A stretch of 64,000 nt of DNA from Paenibacillus marchantiae (GTDB lineage: Bacteria; Bacillota; Bacilli; Paenibacillales; Paenibacillaceae), in NCBI RefSeq assembly GCF_028771845.1, contig NZ_CP118270.1, positions 992,001-1,056,000 of the forward strand. The letters are read 5' to 3'. Each line of letters starts with the position of its first letter. Positions within the stretch are counted from its first letter, which is position 1. Positions 17,048 through 26,470 of the stretch are shown here, one piece after another. Position numbers and translations under genes: made by a program. A model generated the notes under the pieces. It searched no databases, was not told where the DNA came from, and saw nothing but the letters and a program-made list of their open reading frames with translations.

Positions 17048-18493
17048 ATGAGTAAGCAACAATTTAAAGATTATGGACTTGGCGAAGAAATCGTAAAAGC
17101 GCTGGATAGCCTGGGCTATGAAACCCCAACGGAGGTTCAAACCAAAGTTATTCCAGTAGCCCTTGAAAATAAAGATCTTGTGGTCAAATCCCAAACAGGC
17201 AGCGGGAAAACAGCCGCCTACGGCATTCCAGTCTGTGAGCTGGTAGATTGGAACGAAAATAAACCGCAGGCTTTGATTCTCACGCCAACCCGCGAGCTGG
17301 CTTTGCAAGTGAACGAAGACATTACCAATATCGGACGCTTTAAGCGTATTAAAGCAACCGCATTATACGGTCAGTCCCCTTTTCATGTTCAGAAAGCCGA
17401 GTTAAAACAAAGAACACATGTCGCTGTAGGTACACCTGGACGGGTATTGGACCATATCGAACGTGGCACCCTGCCACTGGATCGGATCTCATACCTTGTC
17501 ATTGACGAAGCCGATGAGATGCTGAATATGGGCTTCATCGAGACGGTACAATCCATTATTCAAGCACTGCCTAGTGAGCGAGTGACGATGTTATTTTCTG
17601 CGACGTTCCCTGAAGATGTAGCCAAGCTGTCGCGCAAATACATGAACAATCCGGTCGAGATTGAGATCAAGGCAAGTGGTCTTACCACAGCCACGATTGA
17701 ACATGCAGTCATTCACGTGCCAGAGGTGAACAAAACGGCGCTGCTTCAGGACCTGTTTATTGTTGAAAATCCAGATAGCTGTATCGTGTTCTGTCGTACG
17801 CAGGAGAACGTGGATAAACTGTTCCGTGTCATGGCTGACCTCGATTATCCAGCCGATCGTATCCACGGAGGCATGGAACAAGATGAGCGCATCGAAGTAA
17901 TGAATGCATTCAGAAGAGGACAATTCCGTTATCTGATTGCAACGGATGTTGCCGCACGCGGGATTGATATCACGAATATTACCCATGTCATCAACTACGA
18001 TATTCCTTTGGAAAAAGAAGGCTATGTGCACCGTACAGGTCGTACGGGTCGCGCTGGTAAAACAGGTAAAGCCTTTACCTTGGTTACCCCGAAGGATGGC
18101 AGACGTCTGGCCGAGATCGAATCGTATATCGGATTTGCCATTCCTGTCGTGAAAGCTCCTTCCGAGGAAGCTGTTGACCGTCGTCGGGAAGAGTTCGAGA
18201 AGCGTTTGAAGATCGTGCCTGAACGCAAAAAGGACAAGCGTGAACAGTTGAACCAACAGATCATGAAGTTGAACTTCAACGGAGGTAAGAAAAAGAAACT
18301 CCGTGCGGTAGACTTTGTAGGCACCATCGCCAAGCTTGAAGGCGTCACTGCAGACGACATCGGGATCATTACGATTCTGGATAATGTGACGGATGTAGAG
18401 ATCCTGAACGGCAAAGGCCCACTCGTACTGGAGCTCATGCAGAATACAACGATTAAGAAGATGCAGCTCAAGGTTCGCAAAGGTCATAAATAG
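17048..18493 (+). CDS. dbpA: DEAD-box ATP-dependent RNA helicase DbpA (YxiN type)
   Basis: Cytosolic RNA helicase of 481 residues that remodels 23S rRNA during 50S assembly. Motifs in order: Q motif (YETPTEVQ), Walker [49 protein letters not shown] and [11 protein letters not shown]. The last ~75 residues ([35 protein letters not shown]) are the DbpA RNA-binding domain that recognises hairpin 92 of 23S rRNA. Length and this domain match B. subtilis YxiN/DbpA (about 479 residues). A long structured leader precedes it and a strong terminator follows, so it is transcribed alone. Confidence 0.96.
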   Translation: MSKQQFKDYGLGEEIVKALDSLGYETPTEVQTKVIPVALENKDLVVKSQTGSGKTAAYGIPVCELVDWNENKPQALILTPTRELALQVNEDITNIGRFKRIKATALYGQSPFHVQKAELKQRTHVAVGTPGRVLDHIERGTLPLDRISYLVIDEADEMLNMGFIETVQSIIQALPSERVTMLFSATFPEDVAKLSRKYMNNPVEIEIKASGLTTATIEHAVIHVPEVNKTALLQDLFIVENPDSCIVFCRTQENVDKLFRVMADLDYPADRIHGGMEQDERIEVMNAFRRGQFRYLIATDVAARGIDITNITHVINYDIPLEKEGYVHRTGRTGRAGKTGKAFTLVTPKDGRRLAEIESYIGFAIPVVKAPSEEAVDRRREEFEKRLKIVPERKKDKREQLNQQIMKLNFNGGKKKKLRAVDFVGTIAKLEGVTADDIGIITILDNVTDVEILNGKGPLVLELMQNTTIKKMQLKVRKGHK

Positions 18494-18529
18494 ATTTTGA
18501 ACCCGTTTAAATAGAGTGTTATTCCAAAA

Positions 18530-18569
18530 GGGATCGTAGCTTATTTTATAAGTCTACGATCCCTTTTTT
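18530..18569 (+). terminator. Terminator of dbpA
   Basis: GGGATCGTAG and CTACGATCCC flank a 14-base loop, followed by TTTTTT. Confidence 0.9.
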
Positions 18570-18687
18570 ATATATTGAATGAGGTAAATGACTCGCTATC
18601 GCCGCTATATTCAGGATAAAGTTCCATTTGTTCATCAGGGTACACATTGTTCACTTGTACAAGATTCCATTTTTATTACACTAAATA

Positions 18688-18701
18688 TGTAAACGCTTCA
18701 C
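18688..18701 (+). promoter_or_regulatory. cre-like site upstream of the GH43 gene
   Basis: TGTAAACGCTTCAC matches the cre consensus except at the end of the right arm. It is 29 bases upstream of the GH43 ATG, in a position for CcpA repression. Confidence 0.55.
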
Positions 18702-18729
18702 AAAGGACCGATATTAGGAGGTGTACGTA

Positions 18730-20598
18730 ATGGGCAACAGGAAAGCAGTCTGGTTTCTGGTCTTCGCGCTCACGCTAACCATGTTTGGTGTTCTTCCAGA
18801 ACGGACCAGCGCGGCAAGCGTGACCATCACCAACGGTTCCGATTGGCTGGATACCGCAGGCAACCCCATTCAGGCCAATAGCGGAAACATTCTGAAAGTC
18901 GGCAGCACGTATTATTGGTACGGAGAGCATGCGGTCAGCGGTAAGTTTGACAGCGTTAATGTCTATACTTCAACCGATCTGAAGAACTGGACGTTCAGCA
19001 ATGCCATACTGACCAAGGATTCGGCCACCGAGCTAGCCTCCAGCAAAATTGAACGTCCCAAAGTCATCTACAATGCCTCCACGAAACAGTATGTGCTATG
19101 GGCGCATTATGAGAACGGCACGGACTACAATTTGGGGCGGGTCGCGGTAGCAACCAGCAGCACACCAAACGGTAAATTCACGTATGAGGGAAGTTTTCGG
19201 CCTTTGGATTACGAGTCACGCGACATGACTGTTTTCGTAGATACAGACGGTACAGGCTATCTGATCACAGCTTCCCGCAAGAATGGCGGGGCCAATGATA
19301 CCATGGCTATTTTCAAAATGAACGCCAGCTATACCGGTGTGGAATCCTTTGTGGGTTGGCAATTCGATAATGCCTACCGTGAAGCTCCTGCCGTTGTGAA
19401 AAAGGGCAATCGATACTACCTCTTCACCTCCCAGGCTGCTGGCTGGTATCCAAACCAGGGCGCGTATGCAACCGCATCGTCCATGACAGGCACGTGGTCC
19501 GCTCTTACACCTTATGGCAATCCATCGGCCTTCGGCTCCCAGATCCATGATATTGCCACCATTACAGGCAGCAACACCACATCTTATATTTATATGGGCG
19601 ACCGCTGGAATCCACTCAATCTTGGTGAACATAAACATATCTGGCTTCCTTTAACCTTGAACGATTCAAATGGAACCGCCTCACTGGAATGGTACAAAGA
19701 GTGGAATATCGATGCTGTAACAGGCACGGTAACGCCACCTTCTCTTGTTAATCACGCCCAAGGCAAAACAGCTACCGCCATCTCCACAGCCTCCGGCTCA
19801 TCTGCATCCAATGTCAATGACGGCAACTATCAGACTTCTTGGGCAGCATCGTCCAGTACTTGGCCAGCTTGGTGGCAGGTCGATTTCGGTGCACCGAAGA
19901 CCATCACAGAGATCGATATCTCCTGGTTTATGTATAAAGGATCGGAAGGCTATTATAAGTACAAAATTGAGATCAGCAACGATGGCGTCAACTACTCCAC
20001 GCTGGATCGAACCAGCAACACCACCTATGGGTTTACGACCGACGCTGTTCATTTTACCGCCCGGTATGTACGTATCAATATGGTCAACGCTGTCCTGTGG
20101 AACAATCCGGGTAACTGGTACACCCCAACCCTGCATGAGGTCAAAATGTTAGGCCCAGCAACACCTGATGCGACGAATTACAGCCGTTTCAGCTCCTTCA
20201 ATTATCCGGATCGGTACATCCGTCATTCCAACTTCACTGCACGGATCGACACCAACGTCTCACCTGTACTGGATTCCCAGTTCCGCGTCGTACCCGGCTT
20301 GGCCAGCTCTACAGACATCTCACTGGAGTCTATCAACTTTCCTGGCTACTTCCTGAAGCGCAACGCCAGCAACAAAATCGTACTTGAGGCATACACGGAT
20401 ACCGCCACCTATAAAGGAGATGCCACATTCCTGAGCAGCCCCGGCTGGGCTGACAGCTCCAAAGTATCCCTCCAGTCGTACAGCCAGCCCGGATATTACA
20501 TCCGACATTACGACTACGTATTGCAGCTGGATGCCATCAATGCTTCCAGCAGCACAACGGTGAAGGGTGACGCCACGTTTGGGCGAACCGATTTTTAG
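18730..20598 (+). CDS. Secreted GH43-family glycosidase with CBM32-like and AbfB (CBM42-like) modules
   Basis: Extracellular enzyme of 622 residues acting on arabinan, arabinoxylan or galactan side chains. Signal peptide: residues 1-29. The GH43 five-bladed propeller spans about 30-325, with SGNILKVGSTYYWYGE, IERPKVIY, SRDMTVFVDTDGTGYL and REAPAVVKKG. Residues about 335-470 form an F5/8-type C discoidin module (CBM32-like), and about 480-620 an arabinose-binding AbfB beta-trefoil (SFNYPDRYIRHSNF, INFPGYFLKRNASN, SQPGYYIRHYDY repeats). The open frame begins at GTG 18721, but AGGAGG sits eight bases before ATG 18730. The GH43 region is reminiscent of exo-1,3-galactanase subfamilies; the exact substrate remains open. 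Confidence 0.9.
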   Translation: MGNRKAVWFLVFALTLTMFGVLPERTSAASVTITNGSDWLDTAGNPIQANSGNILKVGSTYYWYGEHAVSGKFDSVNVYTSTDLKNWTFSNAILTKDSATELASSKIERPKVIYNASTKQYVLWAHYENGTDYNLGRVAVATSSTPNGKFTYEGSFRPLDYESRDMTVFVDTDGTGYLITASRKNGGANDTMAIFKMNASYTGVESFVGWQFDNAYREAPAVVKKGNRYYLFTSQAAGWYPNQGAYATASSMTGTWSALTPYGNPSAFGSQIHDIATITGSNTTSYIYMGDRWNPLNLGEHKHIWLPLTLNDSNGTASLEWYKEWNIDAVTGTVTPPSLVNHAQGKTATAISTASGSSASNVNDGNYQTSWAASSSTWPAWWQVDFGAPKTITEIDISWFMYKGSEGYYKYKIEISNDGVNYSTLDRTSNTTYGFTTDAVHFTARYVRINMVNAVLWNNPGNWYTPTLHEVKMLGPATPDATNYSRFSSFNYPDRYIRHSNFTARIDTNVSPVLDSQFRVVPGLASSTDISLESINFPGYFLKRNASNKIVLEAYTDTATYKGDATFLSSPGWADSSKVSLQSYSQPGYYIRHYDYVLQLDAINASSSTTVKGDATFGRTDF

Positions 20599-20641
20599 TT
20601 TAGCGATCGGAGATGAGAATGAGCATCCACATCTCGAAAAA

Positions 20642-20686
20642 AGGCCGCTTCTTCAGAACTCATACTGAAGACGTGGCCTCTTTTGC
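20642..20686 (+). terminator. Terminator of the GH43 gene
   Basis: AAGGCCgCttCTTCAG pairs with CTGAAGacGtGGCCTC, followed by TTTT. Confidence 0.8.
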
Positions 20687-20843
20687 TGTATAAAATTTAT
20701 GATTGGTGTGTACCTACTTGAAGGGGCGTATCTAGGTAAAGTATTCCTTAACACTCAGGGGGCAAAGCCTGATGCCGATTCTCGAGGAAATATGCAAATG
20801 GGGAGTACACAACGTACCGGACTCACAGACTCTAAATGAATTA

Positions 20844-21428
20844 CTATGAATTATTGATGATCTCCAAGAATGCCTTCATATTGTATGTGTCGTCCTGAAT
20901 GCGCCATTCCCCTTGTTCTTGTAAAAAGGTAATCTCCCCTTCTAACGGAATGGTCTTCGTTTCTTCTCCATCATAATTCGTAAATACTAAATTTAGCGTG
21001 TACTCCACGAGCATCCAATCATTTTTACTTTCTTTCATCTTCGCTTTTATATCTTCAGCATGCAGTGACGCATCTTCTTTGTCTGCCAACTGGAATGGTA
21101 AACCCATACTAGTTCTTTCAAGATTCCGTTCAGTCAGGAAGGGCTTCAAAATCTCTTTCTTGGCTAGCACCTTTTCTACGGTTAATAGTTCTTCACCCTT
21201 CGTGTTATCGACTGCAAACTCCGCTTTTTTATAATCCAAGGTCATTTCAAGAGCCTGCTGCTCTTCCTGGGCCGATGCCTTTTGGTTCGTCAATATACTC
21301 AACTGACTCGTTGAAGATGGAGCTGGCTCTTGAATATTTTCGGTTTTTTTGGACTCGTTACACCCCATCATTATGATAGACATCATAGTAACTGTTCCGA
21401 TGATATAATTTAATTTACGCAAAATCAT
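20844..21428 (-). CDS. Predicted lipoprotein of unknown function
   Basis: Lipoprotein of about 194 residues. Hydrophobic N-terminus with lipobox IMMGC, then a Ser/Pro/Thr linker (PAPSSTSQ) and a charged domain with no motif known to me. The C-terminal TIPLEGEITFLQEQGEWRIQDD resembles the NTF2-like or DUF4878-like lipoproteins that end in a beta-strand before WRI, but this is only a resemblance. Two starts are possible: ATG 21428, directly abutting GGAGG, or TTG 21422, six bases after GGAGG; the second has the better spacing. It follows the methyltransferase by 21 bases, so probably one operon. Confidence 0.75.
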   Translation of the reverse strand: MILRKLNYIIGTVTMMSIIMMGCNESKKTENIQEPAPSSTSQLSILTNQKASAQEEQQALEMTLDYKKAEFAVDNTKGEELLTVEKVLAKKEILKPFLTERNLERTSMGLPFQLADKEDASLHAEDIKAKMKESKNDWMLVEYTLNLVFTNYDGEETKTIPLEGEITFLQEQGEWRIQDDTYNMKAFLEIINNS

Positions 21429-21449
21429 CCTCCATCCTGTGCGTTCTTG

Positions 21450-22007
21450 TTATCGACTACAGCTGAATACATAAGCGGGCGGCAGGTTACGGTACACCCT
21501 TGTCATGCTTACGTTTTCGAAAAATTGCTTGAGCAATCCCCGTTTGAGTAACGTGTACTGAAAAGTAATGAACTTGCCATCTTTCTTCAAATATTGCCTT
21601 GATTTAGCTAAAATGTCCAGTGATACCTCCGCAGGCAGACTCGCAAAAGGCAGTCCGGATACAATGTAATCAACCTTGTCGAGTCCATATTGTCGTAAGT
21701 GCTGATCGACATGCACGGCAGAATCGTGAATGATGTGTACATTCGGAAGATGACCGTACTTTTTGCGAAGTAGCCGGCAGAAGCGGGCGTTGTTTTCAAT
21801 CAGGATCAGAACCGTCCCTGGCTGCATGTTCGCAAGCAGCATTTCCGTAAACACCCCCGTGCCCGGCCCATACTCCACAATGCATGATGCACGGTCAAAT
21901 TCGATGTCTTTCACCATTTTTGCTGCTAGATATTTTGAGCTGGGGGCAATTGCTCCAATCCATCGGGGACCCTGGATGTATTGCTTCAAAAAGGATAACC
22001 ATTCCAT
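21450..22007 (-). CDS. SAM-dependent methyltransferase (phospholipid/rRNA-dimethylase-like)
   Basis: Class I methyltransferase of 185 residues. SAM-binding motif I is VEYGPGTGVFTEMLL; motif II acid is LILIENN; motif IV is VDYIVSGLPFASLP in place of the NPPY-type motif, as in the family that joins KsgA-like and PmtA-like phospholipid N-methyltransferases. The early segment FLKQYIQGPRWIGAIAPSS is characteristic of that family. The frame opens at 22112, but ATG 22007 has AGGGGG nine bases upstream and begins the conserved region; the longer N-terminus is hydrophobic and poorly supported. Substrate is uncertain between lipid and RNA. Confidence 0.82.
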   Translation of the reverse strand: MEWLSFLKQYIQGPRWIGAIAPSSKYLAAKMVKDIEFDRASCIVEYGPGTGVFTEMLLANMQPGTVLILIENNARFCRLLRKKYGHLPNVHIIHDSAVHVDQHLRQYGLDKVDYIVSGLPFASLPAEVSLDILAKSRQYLKKDGKFITFQYTLLKRGLLKQFFENVSMTRVYRNLPPAYVFSCSR

Positions 22008-22219
22008 GCTGTCCGACCCCCTAAGTTGATTTCTGAGATCCGTATAGAATTCATATCTGAAGAAGCAGTCGATGAAACTAAGAAGAATAATGAAGATTTG
22101 CGACCTTGGCATGCTATATCATATTCCGGAAGGACAAACCTTGCGAATACTGTGGGTTAAAAACGTAGAAAACACAAAAAGCCACATTCGATTTCTCGAA
22201 TGCAGCTCTAACCCTTAAA

Positions 22220-22486
22220 TCACTTTTTGGAATATACAATTTTCTTGATACTATCGATGGACAAACAAAATTGTTCTGTGAGTTGGTCGATGGACATGCC
22301 CGCAGCAAATAACTGGCGGATCTCATCGTTCCTTTGCTTCAAAATCATTCTGCTGCCCGAATTCTCGCCCCACTTTTGATGGGTTTCCTTGGGTTTGGAG
22401 ATGTACACCATTCCACCAGGGATATGGCGCTGGATCTCCTTTAGCAATGATTCCGGAAAGATCGTGTCTGCGTTAATATATTTCAT
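22220..22486 (-). CDS. CD3324-family small helix-turn-helix protein
   Basis: An 88-residue basic protein beginning MKYINADTIFPESLLKEIQRHI, the signature of the CD3324 family, followed by GGMVYISKP. The C-terminal half (RNDEIRQLFAAGMSIDQLTEQFCLSIDSIKKIV) is a Mor-like helix-turn-helix. Probably a DNA-binding regulator; the target is not known. Ribosome binding site AAGGAGCGGAG precedes the ATG. The methyltransferase and lipoprotein lie downstream on the same strand, but with a 212-bp gap. Confidence 0.85.
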   Translation of the reverse strand: MKYINADTIFPESLLKEIQRHIPGGMVYISKPKETHQKWGENSGSRMILKQRNDEIRQLFAAGMSIDQLTEQFCLSIDSIKKIVYSKK

Positions 22487-22524
22487 ATTTGCTCCGCTCC
22501 TTAAAAGTTAAGATCTTTAAGGCA

Positions 22525-22630
22525 GCAGAGTCAACCGATGAACACTTGTTATACGCATTATAGTGGTGTGGCGGAAATAGATTTCAAGCTCTATACAAAC
22601 AACCGCCGTTGTTCATCGCATGGACTCTGC
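22525..22630. repeat. Imperfect long inverted repeat (~106 bp)
   Basis: Three nested stems: GCAGAGTC (22525-22532) with GACTCTGC (22623-22630), CGATGAAC (22536-22543) with GTTCATCG (22611-22618), and GGCGG (22570-22574) with CCGCC (22603-22607). It lies between the CD3324 gene and the WYL regulator, both on the minus strand. It has no T-tract, so a terminator function is doubtful. Its sequence differs from the element at 1323 and 63000. Confidence 0.65.
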
Positions 22631-22745
22631 ATAGAGCGGATCGTGAAACTTCTTATGAATTGAATCATGGTAGCCCCCCATTCTAAGTTACTTTCATGGT
22701 ACTCTTATATGTTCCATATGAGAACACGATATCCTTTTACAACAT

Positions 22746-23645
22746 TCAATACTGATTCAAACTCCGTTCGAGCATCTCTTTCACTTGTTGTTGCAGCTCC
22801 AGAGGCTCAATCACCTTCACTTCAGGCCCATAGGAGAGCAGCTTCCTCGCTGTAAAAGGAAACTCCTCATACGGAACTAGTCCTCGCCATTTATTACCTT
22901 CAACCGACTTGAACAGTACATCTGATCCTGCCAATCTCGCCCCAAACTCCGTGAATTGCAGCACGACTCCTACGCTTTCTCTGTTTTCCTTATAATTTAG
23001 CCACTCTTGCAAAGTAGGAACCGACTCGTCGATGGAATCCAGCATAACCAGCTCCTGCATGCGATCCACCCGATACAACAGCACCCGATCCTTCCTCCGG
23101 GCTGGCATATACCAATACCCGTGATCGTAATAGATGCCTATGGGGAAAGCCTGTACTTTTTTATGTCCCTGCCGGGAATGATATATAAATTCAATCTCTC
23201 TTTGATCTACTGCCGCGCCTAATATCTCTGTTGTTACTGCCTCGACCTGTACAGCATGATGTTGAAGGAACGTAATGTGCTGCCTCATCCGTGTAATCAG
23301 ATCCTGTACATCCTGAGGTAAAGTTGAATAATATTCCTCGGCGAGATGCTCACGTATCGATCCATACGGAAAATCCGGGACGTTCTCCAAATATTCAATC
23401 ATCATAAACAACCCCAACGCCTCATGCTGTGTGAGTTGAAGAGGTGGCAAAATCCGATTAGGAAGCACTCGATAACCCCCGTTCACTCCGACCTCCGTAT
23501 ACAAAGGAAAGCCCAACTCCTGCAGATCATTCAGATCTCGCTGGATCGTACGAATCGACACCTGAAAACGCTCCGCCAATTCACGAGCCGTAAATTTCTT
23601 TCTCGAATCCATGAGTCGCATCAATGCGAGTTTTCGATTATTCAT
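22746..23645 (-). CDS. YafY-type regulator: DeoR/HTH_11 helix-turn-helix plus WYL domain
   Basis: Transcription regulator of 299 residues. N-terminal winged helix-turn-helix (KFTARELAERFQVSIRTIQRDLNDLQELGFPLYTEVGVNGGYRV) is followed by a WYL domain (EFIYHSRQGHKKVQAFPIGIYYDHGYWYMPARR), which senses nucleic-acid or other ligands, and a WCX C-terminal tail. The frame starts at GTG 23651, but ATG 23645 has better spacing to GGCGGGG. Such genes are commonly adjacent and divergent to a RibD-C/DHFR-like reductase, exactly as here; regulation of that neighbour is inferred. Confidence 0.9.
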   Translation of the reverse strand: MNNRKLALMRLMDSRKKFTARELAERFQVSIRTIQRDLNDLQELGFPLYTEVGVNGGYRVLPNRILPPLQLTQHEALGLFMMIEYLENVPDFPYGSIREHLAEEYYSTLPQDVQDLITRMRQHITFLQHHAVQVEAVTTEILGAAVDQREIEFIYHSRQGHKKVQAFPIGIYYDHGYWYMPARRKDRVLLYRVDRMQELVMLDSIDESVPTLQEWLNYKENRESVGVVLQFTEFGARLAGSDVLFKSVEGNKWRGLVPYEEFPFTARKLLSYGPEVKVIEPLELQQQVKEMLERSLNQY

Positions 23646-23672
23646 GTTCACCCCGCCTAACTACGTCAACAT

Positions 23673-23700
23673 TTGTCATAGTTGGAGTGTATCATACATT
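23673..23700 (+). promoter_or_regulatory. Candidate promoter of the RibD-C reductase gene
   Basis: TTGTCA (23673-23678) and TACATT (23695-23700) with 16-base spacing. It is overlapped by an inverted repeat, AACTA (about 23659) with TAGTT (about 23679), which may be the operator of the divergent WYL regulator. Confidence 0.45.
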
Positions 23701-23719
23701 TTAGAAGGGAGCGATTGAT

Positions 23720-24253
23720 ATGTCTAACAATAAAGTTGTGTTATATATTGCGATGAGTCTGGATGGGTACATTGCAAGACCGGATGGTTCGGTGGATTGG
23801 CTGTTTGATGTGGAAGGCGATGGCGCCGATAACGGGTATGGCGAGTTCTATTCAACGATTGGATCGGTGGTTATGGGACGTCTTACGTATGAAGAGGTGC
23901 TCAAGCTGTCAGAGGATTTCCCCTATGCGGATCGCCCGACGTATGTACTTTCCCGTTCCAAACAAGCCCCTGCACCACATGTACAATTTAAGGACGAGGC
24001 TGTGGAGAACCTGATTACCCGATTGAAGCAAGACTCCAGCGGTGACATTTGGATTGTTGGCGGAGGCCAGCTGGTGCAATCCGTTCTGGAACAACAACTG
24101 CTCGATGAGGTTGAGATTGCCATTATTCCAAAAATCCTTGGCCAAGGAATCCCCCTATTTCCAACAGGGACGGTACCAACCCATTTCAAAATGATTCATA
24201 CACAAACGCTGGGGCAGATCATTTCCATCCGCTATCAGGTACAAGGGAAGTAA
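23720..24253 (+). CDS. Dihydrofolate-reductase-like protein (RibD C-terminal family)
   Basis: Cytosolic 177-residue protein with the NADPH-dependent DHFR/RibD-C fold: VVLYIAMSLDGYIARPDGSVDWL at the start, MGRLTYEEVL in the middle and DIWIVGGGQLVQSVLEQQLLDEVEIAIIP near the end. This YwjB/YyaP-type group is named after the fold; real substrates are unknown and true folate reduction is unlikely. Ribosome binding site GAAGGGAG is upstream. Divergent from the WYL regulator. Confidence 0.88.
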   Translation: MSNNKVVLYIAMSLDGYIARPDGSVDWLFDVEGDGADNGYGEFYSTIGSVVMGRLTYEEVLKLSEDFPYADRPTYVLSRSKQAPAPHVQFKDEAVENLITRLKQDSSGDIWIVGGGQLVQSVLEQQLLDEVEIAIIPKILGQGIPLFPTGTVPTHFKMIHTQTLGQIISIRYQVQGK

Positions 24254-24302
24254 CTTTAGCGTAGTTAACACATCCCTTTCGATGTATAAGGTGTACTAAA
24301 AG

Positions 24303-24341
24303 AAGAGCCAGGCCTCTCTAACTAAGAGAGGTCTGGCTCTT
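24303..24341. terminator. Bidirectional terminator between convergent genes
   Basis: AAGAGCCAGgCCTCTCT pairs with AGAGAGGtCTGGCTCTT with a five-base loop. It serves the reductase (plus) and the CE2 esterase (minus). Confidence 0.85.
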
Positions 24342-24365
24342 CCGATTTCAAATGTAAATTAAAAT

Positions 24366-25490
24366 TTATTTTAAAATTTCCTTTAGATATTCCGATAACG
24401 CATCAGCAGTTCTTCGATGAGATAACTCACCCGGATGGCTTCTGGCGCCTACCGTCTCCTCGGTCGTATTGGGAAGCTGTATAACCGTAACTTTTGTATC
24501 TCCAGCCTGTTTCGTATACGCGTCAACAGCACGATAAATCGCTGGCATCATCGGGAACCCAAGCATGCCGTATGCCCATAAGAGATGCGCCTCAGGATTG
24601 TTTTTTCGAAGTTGAATTAGGAAGCGGGTCACGGCATTCTCAAAAGCAGCAAGATCCTCTTCATGGTAAGTCCCGTCTTCGTTCAGGCGTTGCTTGTACA
24701 CCTTTCCGGTAGCGGGGTCCTTCCATGCCGGACTTTGAAAAGCTCCTCCATCATTGCTTCCCAGGTTAATCACCACTACATCTGGCTGCCAGGCGTTAAA
24801 ATCATGCTTGTCCCCTGCCCCAAGCGCTGCGTTCTTATCTCCGGTCACCAATCCACAGACTTGCTCGTAATAATCAGGGATATTGGCATTCGGATTGTTA
24901 TCCCAACTCGTCAGCACACCCCAGCCGCTCTGGGAGATGACGCGGTATTCTGCATTCAGCGCTTCTGCTGTCATGGCCGTATAATTATGTATGGCACTGA
25001 ACCACATCGGAATCCAATCCTCTTCCGCTTTGGCCCCGATCGCACCTTCTCCAGATGTAATACTGTCGCCGATAAATTCAATCTTGTACGGTTTTTCCTC
25101 TACAGGCACGAAGACACCATCTGATTTCACCGCATGAATCTGCAAGGAACAGCCCGGATCTCCATTCATGGCCTGTACATCTTTGACGATGCGTACATTT
25201 TTCACCACATTCTCGTTCATTCCTCGGAATATGCAGACCCAATACCTTCCTGCTATTAACATCTGTCTGCTCACCGGGACTCCGTTAATCAGAATGCTGA
25301 TCCAAGGTTCATACAGGTCATAATCAGACTCGATTTCTACCCACAACTCAGAGCCTTTTACATGAAGTTCAACCGCGCTTCCAGTCCAAAATAAGGTTAA
25401 GGGCGACCGTTGTCTTGTCGTTCTGCCATGTACTTTAAGATTGCTGACATCAGACAATGCGTACGTTTGTAATTTCTCATTAGCCTTCAC
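24366..25490 (-). CDS. SGNH/GDSL carbohydrate esterase, CE2-like
   Basis: Esterase of 374 residues predicted to remove acetyl groups from xylan or mannan oligosaccharides. N-terminal jelly-roll (about 1-125) followed by an SGNH hydrolase domain: block I FIGDSITSGEG (nucleophile Ser), block II SQSGWG, block III INLGSNDGG and C-terminal SHPG with the catalytic His. This two-domain order is that of family CE2. No signal peptide, so it acts inside on imported oligosaccharides. Start is GTG with GGAGG eight bases upstream. It is the last gene of a minus-strand run TetR-DUF4180-SRPBCC-esterase with gaps of 25-53 bases. Confidence 0.85.
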   Translation of the reverse strand: MKANEKLQTYALSDVSNLKVHGRTTRQRSPLTLFWTGSAVELHVKGSELWVEIESDYDLYEPWISILINGVPVSRQMLIAGRYWVCIFRGMNENVVKNVRIVKDVQAMNGDPGCSLQIHAVKSDGVFVPVEEKPYKIEFIGDSITSGEGAIGAKAEEDWIPMWFSAIHNYTAMTAEALNAEYRVISQSGWGVLTSWDNNPNANIPDYYEQVCGLVTGDKNAALGAGDKHDFNAWQPDVVVINLGSNDGGAFQSPAWKDPATGKVYKQRLNEDGTYHEEDLAAFENAVTRFLIQLRKNNPEAHLLWAYGMLGFPMMPAIYRAVDAYTKQAGDTKVTVIQLPNTTEETVGARSHPGELSHRRTADALSEYLKEILK

Positions 25491-25540
25491 GATGTATTTC
25501 CTCCCGCATGATTATTGCCCCAAAGGGCAGTCTCATATGA

Positions 25541-26023
25541 CTAGATTTTGAGAAAATCGTCTACATGCTTCTGGTATTGCTCGTACCAGATTTTCCATTC
25601 TGCTTCACGAGATTCCAAGGTACGACCATCCAGTAATGCCTCAATGACGTTCAGGCAGACATGCCACCCCGCTAAATCTTTAGGTGTATGGCTTGTGATG
25701 TGATGGATGGTTTCGAGCAGCAACAGACGACATCCATTCGGCTCTGGATATAGCTCAAACCGAACCCGGTCTTCTGCCCAGGTATATTCGAGAACAGAGC
25801 CAGGGATAAGCTCGATAATGTTGAGTTCCTTAAAGGTACCATCCGGCATATTAAACTTGATGCTTCCACCTTCCCGAAGATCCGTTACTTCGAGTTCGGA
25901 GAACCATTTTGCAAGCTTTTCGTTTTCCGTCAAAAAGGACCATACATCCTCCACAGCGTGCTTCCAATGACATTCAAAACAAGCCAGGGTGCCGTTCGTT
26001 ACTCGCTTCAAATCTGCAATCAT
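25541..26023 (-). CDS. SRPBCC (AHSA1/START-like) domain protein
   Basis: Small cytosolic protein of 160 residues with the helix-grip fold of the AHSA1/SRPBCC superfamily: HAVEDVWSFLTENEKLAKWFSELEVTDLREGG at the N-terminus and LLLLETIHHITSHTPKDLAGWHVCLNVIEALL at the C-terminus, the latter typical of the group annotated as activator-of-Hsp90 homologues. Ligand unknown. The frame opens at 26053, but ATG 26023 follows GGAGGAGGT by six bases and starts the conserved domain. Confidence 0.85.
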   Translation of the reverse strand: MIADLKRVTNGTLACFECHWKHAVEDVWSFLTENEKLAKWFSELEVTDLREGGSIKFNMPDGTFKELNIIELIPGSVLEYTWAEDRVRFELYPEPNGCRLLLLETIHHITSHTPKDLAGWHVCLNVIEALLDGRTLESREAEWKIWYEQYQKHVDDFLKI

Positions 26024-26076
26024 AATGGTACCTCCTCCATAAGGATAGATCATGACTTACCACTCTAAATATGAAA

Positions 26077-26445
26077 TTAATCGATATTATGCAAAGCCTG
26101 AAGTGCTTCCTCTTTGTTTTTCAAAAAGAAAACATGCTTGCCATGGTTGCACTCATAGATGAAGTCTCTGAGGCTTTTGCTGTTGTATCCGTCAAAATCT
26201 CCGACTATAGCAAGTTTCACCTGGTAATTCACGTATTTCTGCAAAATATCACCTGCAAGTTTGGTCTTCAGTTCGAAGAAATCTTCCGTGAGGTTGGATT
26301 TATCAATCAAGATTTTATGTGCGTCATCTGTATAGTTCACGGAGGCCATCAGATCGAGAGCGTCTTGAACATTGTTAATAACGATGTTATTGCTTTCGAT
26401 GATGGCAACCCTGGAGCTGCCCTGTTGATCAATAGTTATATTCAT
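26077..26445 (-). CDS. DUF4180 domain protein
   Basis: A 122-residue cytosolic protein matching DUF4180 in pattern: N-terminal beta strands (SSRVAIIESNNIVINNVQDALDLMA), the DDAHKILIDKSNLTEDFFELKTKLAGDILQKYVNY core and KLAIVGDFDGYNSKSLRDFIYECN. The fold resembles STAS/SpoIIAA-like domains. No biochemical role is known. It lies 25 bases after the TetR gene on the same strand. Confidence 0.85.
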   Translation of the reverse strand: MNITIDQQGSSRVAIIESNNIVINNVQDALDLMASVNYTDDAHKILIDKSNLTEDFFELKTKLAGDILQKYVNYQVKLAIVGDFDGYNSKSLRDFIYECNHGKHVFFLKNKEEALQALHNID

Positions 26446-26470
26446 TTTAACCCACCTTCCCCTTATAACA

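Noticed and set aside
17591..18487. 298-codon minus-strand frame antisense to dbpA
   Set aside because: Shadow of a strongly conserved gene; rich in Cys/His/Phe without any domain.
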